A DNA stretch of 64,000 nucleotides from Batkoa obscura. Taxonomy: Eukaryota; Entomophthoromycota; Entomophthoromycetes; Entomophthorales; Batkoaceae. Shown here one piece after another: positions 49,923 through 63,455 of the stretch (its first letter is position 1; the number at the start of each line of letters is the position of its first letter). A model generated the notes under the pieces. That model made no database searches and was not told the origin of the DNA. It worked only from the letters and a program-made list of their open reading frames with translations. A program made the translations under genes and the position numbers. Where the stretch lies: the NCBI GenBank assembly GCA_030770535.1, contig JASVEC010000048.1, forward strand, positions 216,477-280,476, written 5' to 3'.

Positions 49923-50705
49923 TTAAACATATGGATTGTCTTCCAAAACCAATTCCAAAATATCTTTATCCACCATATCCTTTAGCTTGCCTTCCTTATT
50001 CCCATCTTTAATCGCTTGTCTAACTTTCGTTGAAGAAACCTCTTCATGATACTTTTCCGGTAGTTCAAAATAAACAATTTTTTCTTTAAACCTTGACAAC
50101 AACTTATCCATTTCCTTATCTACAATTTCTTCTCCTCTTTTAGTATAGTAGATATTACCGTTTAGAAAAAAAGGCTTTAATGTCTCTACCATACCCTCAT
50201 AGTTATATTCTTTCATATAATATTTAAAATCAAACACTCGAATTAAAGTATCATAACCCATAATAAAATGATACTTCGTTTCCTCGTTCCCATCCACTTG
50301 ACTCAGAATACTTATTTTATCAATAAATTTTCCTGAAGTAGTTAAAGCAATATCACTAAAACTTAACTTATTATGGTACTGTTTGATAAGTTTATCATGC
50401 ATCAATTTCATATAATGTAGTCGTTGTTCAATACTAGCTCCAGTGAAGTTTATTTTATCCATGTTTTTATTACTTAGTAATAAAAGTAAGCCTACTGAAG
50501 CTTGTGTTTTGAGTAAATGGTTTAAGCTTGCTTGGACTAATTGCTCATGTGCTATCGTTGGTGGATTATATGAAGAGTCTAAGATCAATAAGTGTTTACA
50601 GGTGGTTAAAGTTTTGGTGTTGGAGTTGAAAAAACTAATGGAATTAGTGTGGCTTAATTGTTTAATTACTTGTTGGATTTGTTTTATAATTGAGTTTTTT
50701 TGCAT
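49923..50705 (-). CDS. POF1: Nicotinamide mononucleotide adenylyltransferase (Pof1-like)
   Basis: A 260-residue single-exon protein of the nucleotidyltransferase fold that joins NMN and ATP to make NAD. The nucleotide-binding motif is DSSYNPPTIAHEQL, where the His of the (H/T)xGH-type site lies in IAH. Next come HFIMGYDTLIRVFDFKYY, the typical middle block of fungal Pof1 proteins, and the second motif SSTKVRQAI near the C-terminus. An N-terminal helical extension of about 35 residues precedes the fold. It is divergent from the MHR1-like gene, with a shared gap of 177 bp. Yeast Pof1 has only weak activity, so NMNAT function here is inferred from motifs. Confidence 0.88.
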   Translation of the reverse strand: MQKNSIIKQIQQVIKQLSHTNSISFFNSNTKTLTTCKHLLILDSSYNPPTIAHEQLVQASLNHLLKTQASVGLLLLLSNKNMDKINFTGASIEQRLHYMKLMHDKLIKQYHNKLSFSDIALTTSGKFIDKISILSQVDGNEETKYHFIMGYDTLIRVFDFKYYMKEYNYEGMVETLKPFFLNGNIYYTKRGEEIVDKEMDKLLSRFKEKIVYFELPEKYHEEVSSTKVRQAIKDGNKEGKLKDMVDKDILELVLEDNPYV

Positions 50706-50882
50706 TGACGATTATAATAAATGAAACAAAAAATAAGTGACTTTTTGTTTTTGAAATTTTTTGATTGGATCAACTTTTTTAACTAAGAATAATAATCAGA
50801 AACTCCAACCAAATTTTGGATATTTTTTCATTCCCATAAACTCAGTTCAATTTACTTTGAAGCGAAACTCAAAAAATAAAGA

Positions 50883-51561
50883 ATGGCAGCCCAAGCTAAA
50901 ATCAGTTTACAAAACAGTGTATTTTTATTCCGTCATATTACAAATGGCCAAGTAATACCTTCTAGATCCAATGTATTAAAGGTAATACAAAGTTATAAGA
51001 TTAACTCAATAAATTACTTCTACTTTAATATAGTTAGATAATGTCTGGAACCATTTAAAAGAACCTGTCCATAAATTACGTAAAGATCATTGGAAGCCAA
51101 TCGCTGTAGTCTCTGGCTTTGAAGATTTAAGAACAGCGGATATAGTATGGCATTCACTAACTACTTATCCTAACCCAATCCGTGATGAAAAATGGATCAC
51201 TTTACCAAAACGTTTACGCCGAGTCCAAGAGTTAGATCAAGCAGAACATAAACTTTCAGCATTATGTCGTATATTAACTGAATTACCAGAACATTCAAAG
51301 GATAATAGAGTATTTCCAGAAGGTCTTAAAGGAGATTTAAATTTAACTATTTTATGGGAAACTGAACATTTTAAAAATTTACCACAAAAACAAGGATTGA
51401 GCTGGCCAGAATTTATCAATCATCAAAAATTAAATCTTATTAGAGGTAGAAATTTAGCAAATCAAGAGCTTAATACTACTCATTCTGGTGTGGAGAAATT
51501 GATCAAATTACAAGATATGCATAAACAAAGGATTGAAAGTAAGAAGGAATTAACTCAATAA
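50883..51561 (+). CDS. Mhr1/mL67-like mitochondrial protein
   Basis: Two exons (50883-50981 and 51034-51561) give 208 residues. The N-terminus reads KISLQNSVFLFRHITNGQVI, followed by a basic helical segment (LKEPVHKLRKDHWKPIAVVS) and a conserved-looking end (LNLTILWETEHFKNL). The opening strand followed by xxTGQV-type turn, the RKDxW block and the later W/R-rich segment match Mhr1, a mitochondrial recombination factor that is also large-subunit protein mL67. No strong presequence is visible. The assignment is fair, not certain. A decayed tandem copy follows 188 bp downstream. The opposite-strand NMNAT gene lies 177 bp upstream. Confidence 0.6.
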
Positions 51562-51748
51562 TAGATAAAATAACCATTATTATTAATGAAAATAAAATTA
51601 GATAGTTCATTTACTAATTATTAATATCATATTATGATTGATTTTTAATATTATTATATTTGTTGAAAATTAAATGAATATATAAACATTAAATTTAAAT
51701 TTAGGATTTTGCTTTTTAACTTTTTAGTCCTTTTAACAGCTTTAAAAA

Positions 51749-52400
51749 ATGACAATACCACCTAAACTTAGTTTACAATGTAGTTTATTTATACACCATC
51801 ATATTACAAATGGCCAAGTGGCACCATATACATCGAGGGTATTACAGGTAAATTAAAAGGAGATCAATTTAATTGAAGAAAATCAAGAATTTTTTTAATA
51901 AAAAGTTAGACGATGTCCAAACTCATTTAAAACAACCCATTCATAAGTTACATAGAGATCATTGTAAACTTATTGCAGTGATGTATGGTTTTGATCATTA
52001 TAAAATGAGAGATATTATATGGTATTCTTTATTCACCTATCCGAACCCAATTTGTGATGAGAGCTAGTTAACGTTACCAAAACGTTTACGTAAATTAAAA
52101 GAGATAGATCAGGCAGAACATAAACTATCTCCATTATGTCGTATATCAATTAACTTACCAAACTATCGAAATGATAAAAGAGTATTTCCACAAGGTCTTA
52201 AAGGTGAATTAAACTTAACCATTACTTGGGAAATGGAATGCTATAAGAATATGCCTTTAAAGAACTTAACTGGCCTGAGTTTATTCATCATCAAAAATTA
52301 AATCTTATTAGAGGTAGAAATTTGGGTAGTGAAGAACTTAACACTGCTCATTCTGGGGTTTTTAAATTGTACAGTATGCAACAAACACACAAAAATAATA
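51749..52400 (+). pseudogene. Decayed tandem duplicate of the Mhr1-like gene
   Basis: The start (MTIPPKLSLQCSLFIHHHIT) and the rest follow the gene at 50883-51561 closely: NGQVAPYTSRVLQ-intron-LDDVQTHLKQPIHKLHRDH, then LPKRLRKLKEIDQAEHKLS, RVFPQGLKGELNLTITWEME and HHQKLNLIRGRNLGSEELNT. The intron is kept at the same site, so this is a DNA-level tandem copy and not a retrocopy. A TAG at 52065-52067 replaces the Trp codon of the parent, and the frame shifts near 52265. The end after about 52400 no longer matches. The copy therefore cannot make the full protein. Confidence 0.88.
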
Positions 52401-52652
52401 TTGAATTTCAAGAGTTTGAAACAAAAGTAGAATATATATGCATGTATTATTAATGAAAATAAATTAGATAATTCATTTATTTTATTATTATATTTAATAA
52501 AAAAACAAATATACCAAAACAATTTTATTAAAAGAATGAAATAAAAAGAACTAAGCTATAAAGTTATTATTTTAATAACTAACTTTATAACTCAATAAAA
52601 GTGTAAAAATCAAAAAAACTTTTTCTATTTATAAATTGAAAAAACTATGATT

Positions 52653-54821
52653 TTAACTATTAACATTCCAAAATCTAAGATAACCATTTTTAGTCCCACC
52701 AATTAATAAATTGTCTCTAGTTAAATGTAAACCCCATGAAGTGGATTGTAACCCAAATAATTGTTTTTTATGAAATGTAGTTCTTTGATAAACCTAAAAT
52801 ATGAAAAGTAAAATAAAAAGTCTAAAATCTTATCTTAAAAAAAAACTTACTTCTATCTCTTCTTTATCACAGCTTGTAAATATATTTTTAGAATTAAATT
52901 GTAAATCTAGAATAATATCTTCATATTTAATACTTTCCAATTGTTTACCCGTTCTTAAATCAAATATCTTCACTGTATGATCCAAGGAACCAGAAATCAA
53001 ATGAAAAGTATCAAAATTTAATGAAGTAATATTATTTTGATGACCTGCCAATGATCGATGACATTGTCCTGTTCTTAAATCCCACATACGAATAATACCA
53101 TCATTTGTACCTGATGCTAAAGCATGAGAATAAAATTTAATTGTACCAATAATACTATTTAATATATTATAATTATTTCCTTTTGATTCTAATACACCTG
53201 TTATTTTATTTTGTTTTTGATTGATTGAATTTAAATTCATTTGCCAAGTACAATCAAATGTACTAATTAATTTACCATTTTCTAAATCCCATTGTTTAAT
53301 TGTACCATCATTAGATCCAGATAATGCATAATTACAATCCATATCTAAACATTTAATATAACTTTTATGACCTTTCAAAGTAAATGAAGGTAATGCTTGT
53401 GTTGGAGGTAATGAAAAAGAAGGTGGTGCTGAATAGACAGATAATTCAGATTCTGGTCTTAAACTATTCGGACTTAAATTGGGTAATAAGTTAGGTGATA
53501 ATAATGGCTTTTCAATTATTTCTTCTTCTTCTTCTTTATCATAAATTTGTTCTGTTACTTCTAATAATGACCTTGTATTGTAAATTCTTAAGTTAGTATC
53601 TTTTCCTCCTCCAATTAAGATTCCATCATTGATTTTGATATCATAAATATTTCCTAAAATAAATATATTATATACTGATAATATAATATTATAATATTAT
53701 AATAAAACTTACCAAATTTTGCCGGTATTTCATATAAATTTTCATAACTATCATAAGTTTTCATATCCCAAAGTTTAATATTACCATCAACTTCTGAAGT
53801 AGCTAACAATTGAGTTTTTTCATCCGAATAAATCGAGTTTACTATAGAATCATGGGCTTTAAAAATCTAAATTAAGCGATTAATTAAACAAATGGCATAA
53901 TAATACAAATGATAATCGACTTACCATTGGATAAATATTATTAGAAATAACGGATCCTTCTATTGATTTCATACTGGTAAGTTCATGCTGATGCACTTCT
54001 TCTGTATCCATTGTTATTTCAATCTTGATCTCTTCTTTCTCCTCTATTGTCTCATCAACTTCTTCAACTTTAATACTTTGATTAAATTCCTCTTTTTCAT
54101 CCTGTGTAATATTAATTATTGGAGTTTCTATATCACCCGTTTCCTTAATTTCATCCTTTTCTTGAGCCTTATTGTCTTCCACAGCAGGCTGTAACTGTAA
54201 ACTTAACAAATTCAAATCTTCTTCTATTTGACCCAATTCCAATTCGAGTTTATTCTTTTTTTTAATAATCTTATCCATTTTATCATCATATGATTTTATT
54301 TTTGCTTTAATCATTTCGACTTCTTTTTCCTTCTTTTTAAGTTTCAATAGTACACTACTCCCTTCCCCACTCTCACTCTCCTCATAACCCATCCCATTAA
54401 CCACACTTGATTCCGGAGTATCATCTTTCCTCTCATCTTTCCTCTCATCTTTATGAATAAAACCAGAATATAACGTATTCCCATTACTATAGATACTATC
54501 AATATCATCATCCACATCCATATCCAATCCTTTACTTCCTTCTTCACCAGAAGTTATTCGATTTTGATTCCCACCACCTACCGATTTTTTCAATATATTT
54601 AGTAATAGTTGTTGGAATGTTGAGGGGCTGAATAATAATTGAGAAGTAGCTTGAGTTATTCCTTTGATCGTTTGAGTAAGGTTGGTAATGGGAGTGATGT
54701 CCATAGTGCTTAAAGGAGTTAGATAAGAGAGTTCATGAGAGGGTGTTGGTTCAGGAACAGGCGGTGAGGATATTATTTTTTTCTTTCGTGTCTTTTTTTT
54801 ACGTTGATTGGCAGCTTCCAT
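52653..54821 (-). CDS. MDV1: Mitochondrial division protein Mdv1/Caf4-like
   Basis: A cytosolic adaptor that links the outer-membrane receptor Fis1 to the dynamin Dnm1. The start at 54821 gives a basic stretch (QRKKKTRKKK), then a helical N-terminal region (ITNLTQTIKGITQATSQLLF followed by SPSTFQQLLLNILKK) that corresponds to the Fis1-binding part. A coiled coil covers about residues 150-205 (KLKKKEKEVEMIKAKIKSYD onward). An acidic linker leads to a C-terminal seven-bladed WD40 domain with ALSGSNDGTIKQWDLENGK, ALASGTNDGIIRMWDLRTGQ and LISGSLDHTVKIFDLRTGKQ. The last exon ends GYLRFWNVNS-stop (52653-52655). Four exons or so. The linker exons at about 53380-53640 carry a Pro/Ser-rich segment. 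Layout and length fit Mdv1. Confidence 0.9.
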
Positions 54822-55334
54822 TTGTTTTTTTAAGATAATTAAATTAAGAAATTGAACTTTAAAGTTACGTTCTAATGAGTTTTTAGTTTGTAAGGGATAT
54901 TTTTGGACTAAATTTAAATTGAGTAATTTTTAAATTTTTGCAAAAAAGATTAATGTGATTAAAATCATGATTAAACAATAAAAAATCAAAGAAAATAAAC
55001 AATGAATATATTAACTATTTAATTTTGTGAATAATAGAGAATGAGATAGAAAAATCATAAGATATATACAACATTGATTCTAGATATGGCAAAATGAACA
55101 TATTAGAAAAATATAATTTTAGAATGTAATGAAATTTATAATCTAAATTATTAATTAGATTGGAAATTATTACTTATTATATTAGATTAATATTTAATAG
55201 AATCGATTAATAGAGGATAGTAATTATTATTACTTTTTAACGTATTTATAAAGTTCAGATGTGCTCATATAAAGTATATACACGACCAATGTTCAACAAT
55301 AGGGTGAGTTTAACTTTTTTTAAATTCATTTTAC
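54822..55334. other. Intergenic gap, MDV1 promoter side
   Basis: About 510 bp of AT-rich DNA between MDV1 and the 3' end of RGP1. No gene is seen. Confidence 0.5.
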
Positions 55335-56300
55335 TCACGGGAGAAAATTTCTTTCCAATTGAAAAGAATGGGAAGAACGATATAATTTAGCATAATTTGG
55401 ATTGGTAGGTAATAATTGAATGGGTACTAAACAAGTTAGTTTTTCTAATAAGTTAGTATTACCATTTTGTATTTTATTTAATGTTCGAAATCGATCAATA
55501 CTAGTACTTAATATGTTCTGTTCATTTCTTTCTCCTACCATAAATTCAATTCTTAGTCGATAACCTAATTCAACTGTAATGGTAATAATATATTAGTTAT
55601 TATAAAAATTATAATATATTAATATATTAATTATAAATTATCTTACCAACAGTAGTTTCAAAATTAGGTGTGCATGTAGTAGGAATAGTTAAATCAATAG
55701 CTATCCTATCCGTATTAATTAATAGACATTGTTGATGAGTTAATATTTGCCGTGTCATTTGATCTGTACGATATTTCGGATGATGAGAATAACCTTCTTT
55801 TAAAGCTTCAAAACTTTCTAAAGTTATTGATACCTAATAATAATTTATTAGTTCAACTTAATTTTATTTGTTTACTTGTTTACTTGATAACATTTAACTG
55901 GAGATGGCACAAATTGTATAATTGTATTTACAGAATCACCAATTCGATAATATGGTTTTTTTAAATATAATTTACCAATTATTGTATCATCTTTAGAGAT
56001 TGTATAATTTACTAATAAAAACATATTATAAGTACATTACCACCATTGTATTACTTTAACTTACTTGGTTTAGTTCTTCTAGTTAATTGATGGACTGCTT
56101 TTAAACATTGAGATTCAATATCTAACATGTTAAATTGCAACTCATTTTCTAAATCTAAATCTTCTTCTTCTTCTTCATCCAAATTTAAACTCTTTAATCC
56201 ATTATTAATAAACTCTTCAATATTTGTATTTACTAAACAAGTTTAATAAATTAGTCATTAAATAAATAAATAAATATTATTATTATTATTATTATTGTTA

Positions 56301-56364
<64 letters not shown>

Positions 56365-57717
56365 ATTTACCATTTGTTTGATATTTTTTAATTTTAATTT
56401 TATCTTGATTATTTTTTACAATAGCATCATCCGAATATATTAATTCAGGTTGTAGTAAATTATATGTTGATGATTCTCCATATTCTATATAGATTTAATA
56501 AATAAACATAAAACAATTAATATAATAATAAATGTTTACCATTCTTAGTATTGAATAATCTAAAAGGTAATTGAACTACATTGGGTTCTAAAGTAATTTC
56601 ACCTTGTTGAGTACCTAATATTAAATAATATAAAAATCTTGCTGATTTCCCCCTATAACTAGGTGGTAAATTTTCAGGTAATTGAATTTCATAATCATCT
56701 ATTAATAACAATTAAATAAAATCCTCTATTTTATTATTTAAATTAAATTAAAGCTTACATATCACTGATTCCCCAGGTTCCAATGTAATATCACAAAATA
56801 AAACCGATGGTGGTGTAGAGTAAACTGGAAATAATTTACTTTCTAAATAAATAAAAATATTATTAACAATAAGCTCATTATTCCAAAATAATAAATTATT
56901 ACCACCCTGTCTCTTTAAATCCGCCATCGTAGAATTTTTTGAATTCCCATTGATAAAAGTAGAGGCATTATAACCAAAAGTACCACCTCCTAAACTACCA
57001 CCATGGCCTACACCATTAGCAGCCCTATACATTCTTTTTTCTTTTAATGGTTCAAAAGCATTTGTTTGTACTAAATTTTCATCTAATACAAAGTGGCCCA
57101 CTAATTGAGCAAAACCCCATAATAATTTTTCTTTTTTAGCTATGGGTGTATTGTTGACTATTTGTTTTTATTTAACATCTAAGTTAAAAATTAAAATTTA
57201 GCTTACCATTTAAAGATTTATTATCTGCCCCTAAAGTAGAAAACGAAGAAAACCACGAGGATACAGAAGATGGTCGAAAATTTCTTAATTGTGAATGGAT
57301 ATTGGTTACTTCCTCTGAATTTCTAAAATGTGGCATACTTTGTGTACTTTGATGATTGGATTCCATATCCTTTTTATTAACTTCATCCCCTTCCATCCCT
57401 TCTCCCTGATAATAAGACGTACTTGAGTTTGATCTATTTGGTTTAAATCCCATAGAACCAAATCGATTATAAGATTCAGTACTTGATCTTGAACTGGGAG
57501 CACTTTTAATATCATCAACGTTATATTCACTCAAAGAAGAATTTTTTCTTAACCGGGATTTTAGTATTTCATTGCCATTTCCTCGATAGTTTTTTTCTTC
57601 TATTGGTATAATATCCTCTTTTTGTATACAATTGATAAATTTAAAGGATACTCTTAATTTTTCATTACAATAGAAAACCCCTTCCTGGTGGAAATTGACT
57701 TGTACTTGGATTGTCAT
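55335..57717 (-). CDS. RGP1: Rgp1, subunit of the Ric1-Rgp1 exchange factor for Ypt6
   Basis: Rgp1 and Ric1 together activate the Golgi GTPase Ypt6/Rab6. The start at 57717 gives MTIQVQVNFHQEGVFYCNEK, followed by LRVSFKFIN, the arrestin-like first strand of the family. A Ser-rich insertion follows (residues about 60-160). After the first intron come LLWGFAQLVGHFVLDENLVQ and, later, LLFWNNELIVNNIFIYLESK, then LPPSYRGKSARFLYYLILGT, the most conserved Rgp1 block. The last exon has VELGYRLRIEFMVGERNEQN. About eight introns, one filled with a TTA repeat. The stop is at 55335-55337. A long poly-Ser/Asn insertion makes it somewhat longer than average. Confidence 0.88.
56274..56361. repeat. TTA trinucleotide repeat in an RGP1 intron
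   Basis: About 28 TTA units with two TTG interruptions, within an intron. A length-variable microsatellite is expected. Confidence 0.9.
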
Positions 57718-58076
57718 TAGCTATTAGTTAGAAAAATATTATTAAAAATGCTCTTTTTGTTCATTCTTTAATCTAAATTTTTCACTTGCTTGCTAGTTTT
57801 TGACTTCAATTTTAATGCTTTAATTGGTGGTTATTACTATTCAGTTTCCAGTTTTTTTGAGTGGCTTCATAGTTCACTTTTACCTAGTTTGGTCATTGTC
57901 AGCTCTTTTTTTCGAAAATTTATGGAGCAATTTTACATTTAATTTATCTCTCGTTTCTTGATTATTTTGATTACTTTATTTTCATGATCAGAACTATTGA
58001 GATTTATAATTGTTCATTTTATATTCAAGTAGTTCTAATAATATTAAACATAAACAATACTTATTGACTTATTTAA

Positions 58077-58220
58077 TATAGGAGTGTTTTTTTTTGGCTT
58101 CATCACTTTTTTCATTTTTTAAACACTATTTTTGTGTTCAAGAATTTTACTGGATAGTCTTTCCACTTAAATAGTGCTTAAAAGATGAAAAAAGTGAAGC
58201 CAAAAAAAACACTCCTATAT
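58077..58220. mobile_element. Foldback variant of the MITE family
   Basis: A 144-bp form whose two halves are near-perfect inverted copies. The left arm (TATAGGAGTG to AAACACTATTT) is the reverse complement, apart from small indels, of the right arm (AAATAGTGCTTAAAAGATG to ACACTCCTATAT). The arms are about 53 bp. The loop keeps TCAAGAATTTTACTGG and TCTTTCCACTT, recognisable as the middle of an ordinary copy. It probably arose by inverted duplication of the right half. Confidence 0.8.
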
Positions 58221-58637
58221 GTTAATTTTTATTGAAGCTTATTTTTTGAAAACTTCAAGGTTGAAGTCAGGTGGTGCCTTGTAACTTTATTTTGTTAGAA
58301 TTGATTAAAAATTTATGTAACAAGGGTAAAAAAAATCAAAGAATGAACAACCAACACATATACATAAATTTATTGACTAGGATGTATGAACTCCCAAAAC
58401 ATGTAAATAAAAAAATTATAGGGAGAGACCTTTAGTATCACCTAAAAACATAGCTTAATATTCTCAAAGATCTGATTTAATATCTGGGATTGTTAATGTC
58501 AATATATGTTTTTTAATCGAGAGCTTACAATCATAGTAAGAAAATGTATAACTAAAGTAGTAGCTTTTATTATTTATTTCGTTTATACTTTTAAACAATT
58601 TCTATTCATTATAGTTAACAACTCTATATTTACTTTT

Positions 58638-58744
58638 ATATGGGGATGTATTTTTTTGTTTAAGAATTTTACTAACAATTATTCTACTCAAATAGCGCTT
58701 AAAAAATGTAAAAAATAATGAAACCAAAAAAAACATCCCCATAT
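58638..58744 (+). mobile_element. MITE-like inverted-repeat element, copy 10
   Basis: A 107-bp copy from ATATGGGGATGTATTTTTTTG to AAAAAACATCCCCATAT. Its outer 12 bases are a perfect inverted repeat, so it may be among the youngest copies. TA lies at both borders. It is 420 bp from the foldback form. Confidence 0.85.
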
Positions 58745-59376
58745 TGATATTTAATACATACATAACTAAAGTTAACTTAGTAGATCCACTGCAATTATTT
58801 TAAATATAGGAAGACATAAAGACCATAATAATAACTTATGTTAATTTCAAAATAGATATTCCCAACGGTTTATTATAAACTTTTTCATTAAATTTAATAT
58901 CTGGCTTTTAATCTTAAATAAAGCATAATAATGCGTTGCTAAATGATTTAATAGAAAGTGATCAAAAATATAATTAATATAAAACAATAAATTACTATAT
59001 TTAGGCTTTAATATATTTTGATCATTTCAGGATTAACAAATCCGGCTTAACTTGTAGCGATAATAGTATTGAAGTAGATTATTGGAAACATTAGTGAAAA
59101 CTCAAACATGAGTAATACTATCCTTTTTTAAGCATTGACTTTAAGTTTTTAATGATTCTTTAGCGAATAACTAAAGGGTCGAGTTAAGTGCTTTTTAAGA
59201 TTTTGCTTCTAATTGATATTAAACCCCTATTTAAAATATTGAACTATTCTATTTCTATTTCTTTTTTTGCTAAGCCAATAACAATTTTGTTTCAGTATTT
59301 GTTGATTATTTATGAAATCAAAAATCAAAAAGAAAATACTTAAACGATATCACAAAATTATTTAGAAAAATAAAAT

Positions 59377-61137
<1,761 letters not shown>

Positions 61138-61338
61138 ATTGATTCTTTAAAATTTAAGCTAGCTTTTAATGTAATTAAAATACAATCTAACAAATTTCAA
61201 TTCTAAATTTTTAACTTAATGAAAGCTTAGATGACGTTAAAAACTAAGCTAACTAGAAGAGGGTTGATCTTATTGGTGGAACTGTAATATTTTTGCAACT
61301 AATAATAGAAAAAAAAATTCAATTTTATTCACATAAGA

Positions 61339-62213
61339 TTAATAATAAATTGGAGTATCATTCCCATACTCTGAATAAAGATGAGCGATTGAGTTAAACC
61401 AAGCTAAAAGTACAGGAGTATCGTCACTCTCTTGGGTTTCCATTTTAATAATATTATCAAAATGAACAGGTGCTAAAATTCGAACCCACTGTAAAGTCCC
61501 AAATAAAAGATAATCGGAATAGGTTACTAAAAACGTATGATATTAACCAGCATTAAAACATTAATAATAAATTACCAGTTTCGCCTTCGAGATACTTATA
61601 AACCTTTAGAGTACTAATAAAAGGTTTTAACGCATTGGAAATCTGAAGATAAATTGGACCAGGTTCTTCAGCAATCTGTTCCAAGGGTTTATTGAATTGA
61701 GTCTCTCTTAAGTTTTTAAAATAAACTTTATCTTCGCCATGCAAATTATTATAAATGTATAACACACACAAACTAAACAATTTTCTCATATGGGTTGAAA
61801 TATAATTTTCTAAGAAGAAAGAATATTCTTTTCCGTTTGGAAATAATGAAGGTTGATCGCTATATTTGTCTTCTAAATATTCTGCAATATCCCTACTATT
61901 TGCTACTACCTCCCCATCATCTACTAATAATGGGGTCAACTTCCATTTCCCATTGCTAATTATAAAGGTTAATTCGATTTTTTGAATATTTAAACGAAAC
62001 TACCTTATCTTTGGTATTTCAGTTTGTATTTGATGAAAAGTTAGATCTACCTTTTCAAACAGTAAACCCTATATATTGAATTAGCTACTCATCAGGTAAG
62101 CGTCCAAGCTGTCAATTTACCTTATGTTTTAAACATAACCTTACCCTCCAACCAAAGGAACTGAAGTTTGCACCATCTGTATGATCAACTAAATCATATA
62201 CTTTTAGTCTCAT
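61339..62213 (-). CDS. Glutathione transferase, fungal etherase/Ure2-related type
   Basis: A cytosolic GST-fold protein of about 250 residues. The start at 62213 gives MRLKVYDLVDHTDG and, in the same exon, NFSSFGWRVRLCLKHK, where the Ser/Phe-x-Trp turn matches the catalytic region of the N-terminal thioredoxin fold. After introns come GLLFEKVDLTFHQIQTEIPK, then GKWKLTPLLVDDGEVVANSR with IAEYLEDKY, the glutathione gamma-glutamyl-binding segment (Asn-Ser-Arg). The helical C-terminal domain covers the rest and ends YGNDTPIYY-stop (61339). Four or five exons. Similar proteins in fungi act in beta-etherase-like or detoxifying reactions; the substrate is unknown. Confidence 0.82.
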
Positions 62214-63455
62214 TTTATTTTAGTAAAAATGGGTTGATTATGTTTAAATTTGTAGCTTTAATTACTGGTATTAATTTTCGCGTTCAATTTTTACATCTTA
62301 CTGTTTATTAAAAATGCTGTCCAGAACAGTAATCAAACTAAATCTATCATGTTGTATTTAGCAGATTACATTAGTATAGTAGTTTTGTAATTTAGAGTTT
62401 AAATTCGTAAATTGCCTTTTATTCCTTATTTCTATTTACTATCTTATTTGAAATTTAGATCATTTAGTCCAACATAAATGTACTAAATATTATAGTTAGA
62501 GCAACAGCCATATACCTAATTTCATTTATATGTTAATCAACGCTTTATGGTATAACTTTTATACTATATTTCATTGTATTGCTTTAAAATATAATTCATT
62601 ATCCACGATTACTAATGAAATTATGATGATTTTTAAGGAGAAATTTAATTTGTCATGCTATTGTTAATATAATTTATATAATAATAAAACTGATATAAAT
62701 AGTTAAATTTGCTTCTATTTGTTTGATCAAAATAAGTATTTTGGAGGTATAGATCATCATCCTGGAGATAAAGCTTAAAGAATATACCTTCAAATTCGAT
62801 TAGATACTAGATTTAAAATATCATACTCGAATAGCTATCCCTTTTACTATTTTATTTATTATAATATCGTTTATAAATATAAAATTATCTTAAAGTAACA
62901 AGCTCATTTTTGGTAATAGTAATTCACAAAATATCTATCAAATTTTTCTGGTACACCATAAAATACTGCTTTATTAATTGCTCCATTATGTTAGATGTTA
63001 AAGTTATTTCACCTACTTGTTACTAAATCAACAGCATGATTATATAAAAGAACATCATTTTTAATATTTCTCCTGCAAAATAACTTTATTCTAGAAAAGA
63101 CTATTAGCTGTAATCAAAATATTACATTTTTAAAATAATAATAAGCTAAACGGTTATTAAGATAGTATCGTTACTCAAAAGTATGGTATTATATCAGAAC
63201 ACTAGATAGAATTAGTATACTCTTTTAAAATCTTTATTAAGTTTATTTATAGCAAATTGTAGTAGTTTTAAAACAAATCCGAAAATTGGGAAATAACAAA
63301 TCAAGGCTCTAGAGATACTCCGTGAGATTTAAAAATAACAAACCCCTTATTTGTCCGTGAAAATAAAAAAACGGGACATTGTGTAAAATATAAATAATAA
63401 AAATGGACTTCTTTTTGTCCTTTTATCTATAAGCCTATTACGAACAAACCGCAAT
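62214..63455. other. Intergenic gap without recognised elements
   Basis: About 1.24 kb of AT-rich DNA. A short inverted pair TTTGTCCGT/ACGGGACAT lies near 63350-63380. No gene, RNA or family element is seen. Confidence 0.45.

Larger units (their letters stand above)
57718..59376. other. Intergenic gap with two MITE-family elements
   Basis: About 1.7 kb between RGP1 and RPT1. An enlarged foldback element lies at 58077-58220 and an ordinary copy at 58638-58744. No gene is supported; a frame at 58506-58718 is partly a translation of the second element. Confidence 0.5.

Noticed and set aside
54344-54547. 67-codon frame rich in Met and Arg within MDV1
   Set aside because: Shadow frame of the MDV1 N-terminal exon, whose own frame has a coiled coil and family features.
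58506-58718. 70-codon frame between the two MITE-family elements
   Set aside because: Its second half lies inside copy 10 and its first half has chance-like composition.
61265-61285. PACE proteasome-gene promoter site (GGTGGAACT) upstream of RPT1
   Set aside because: It matches only the first five or six bases of the known GGTGGCAAA site; too weak to call.
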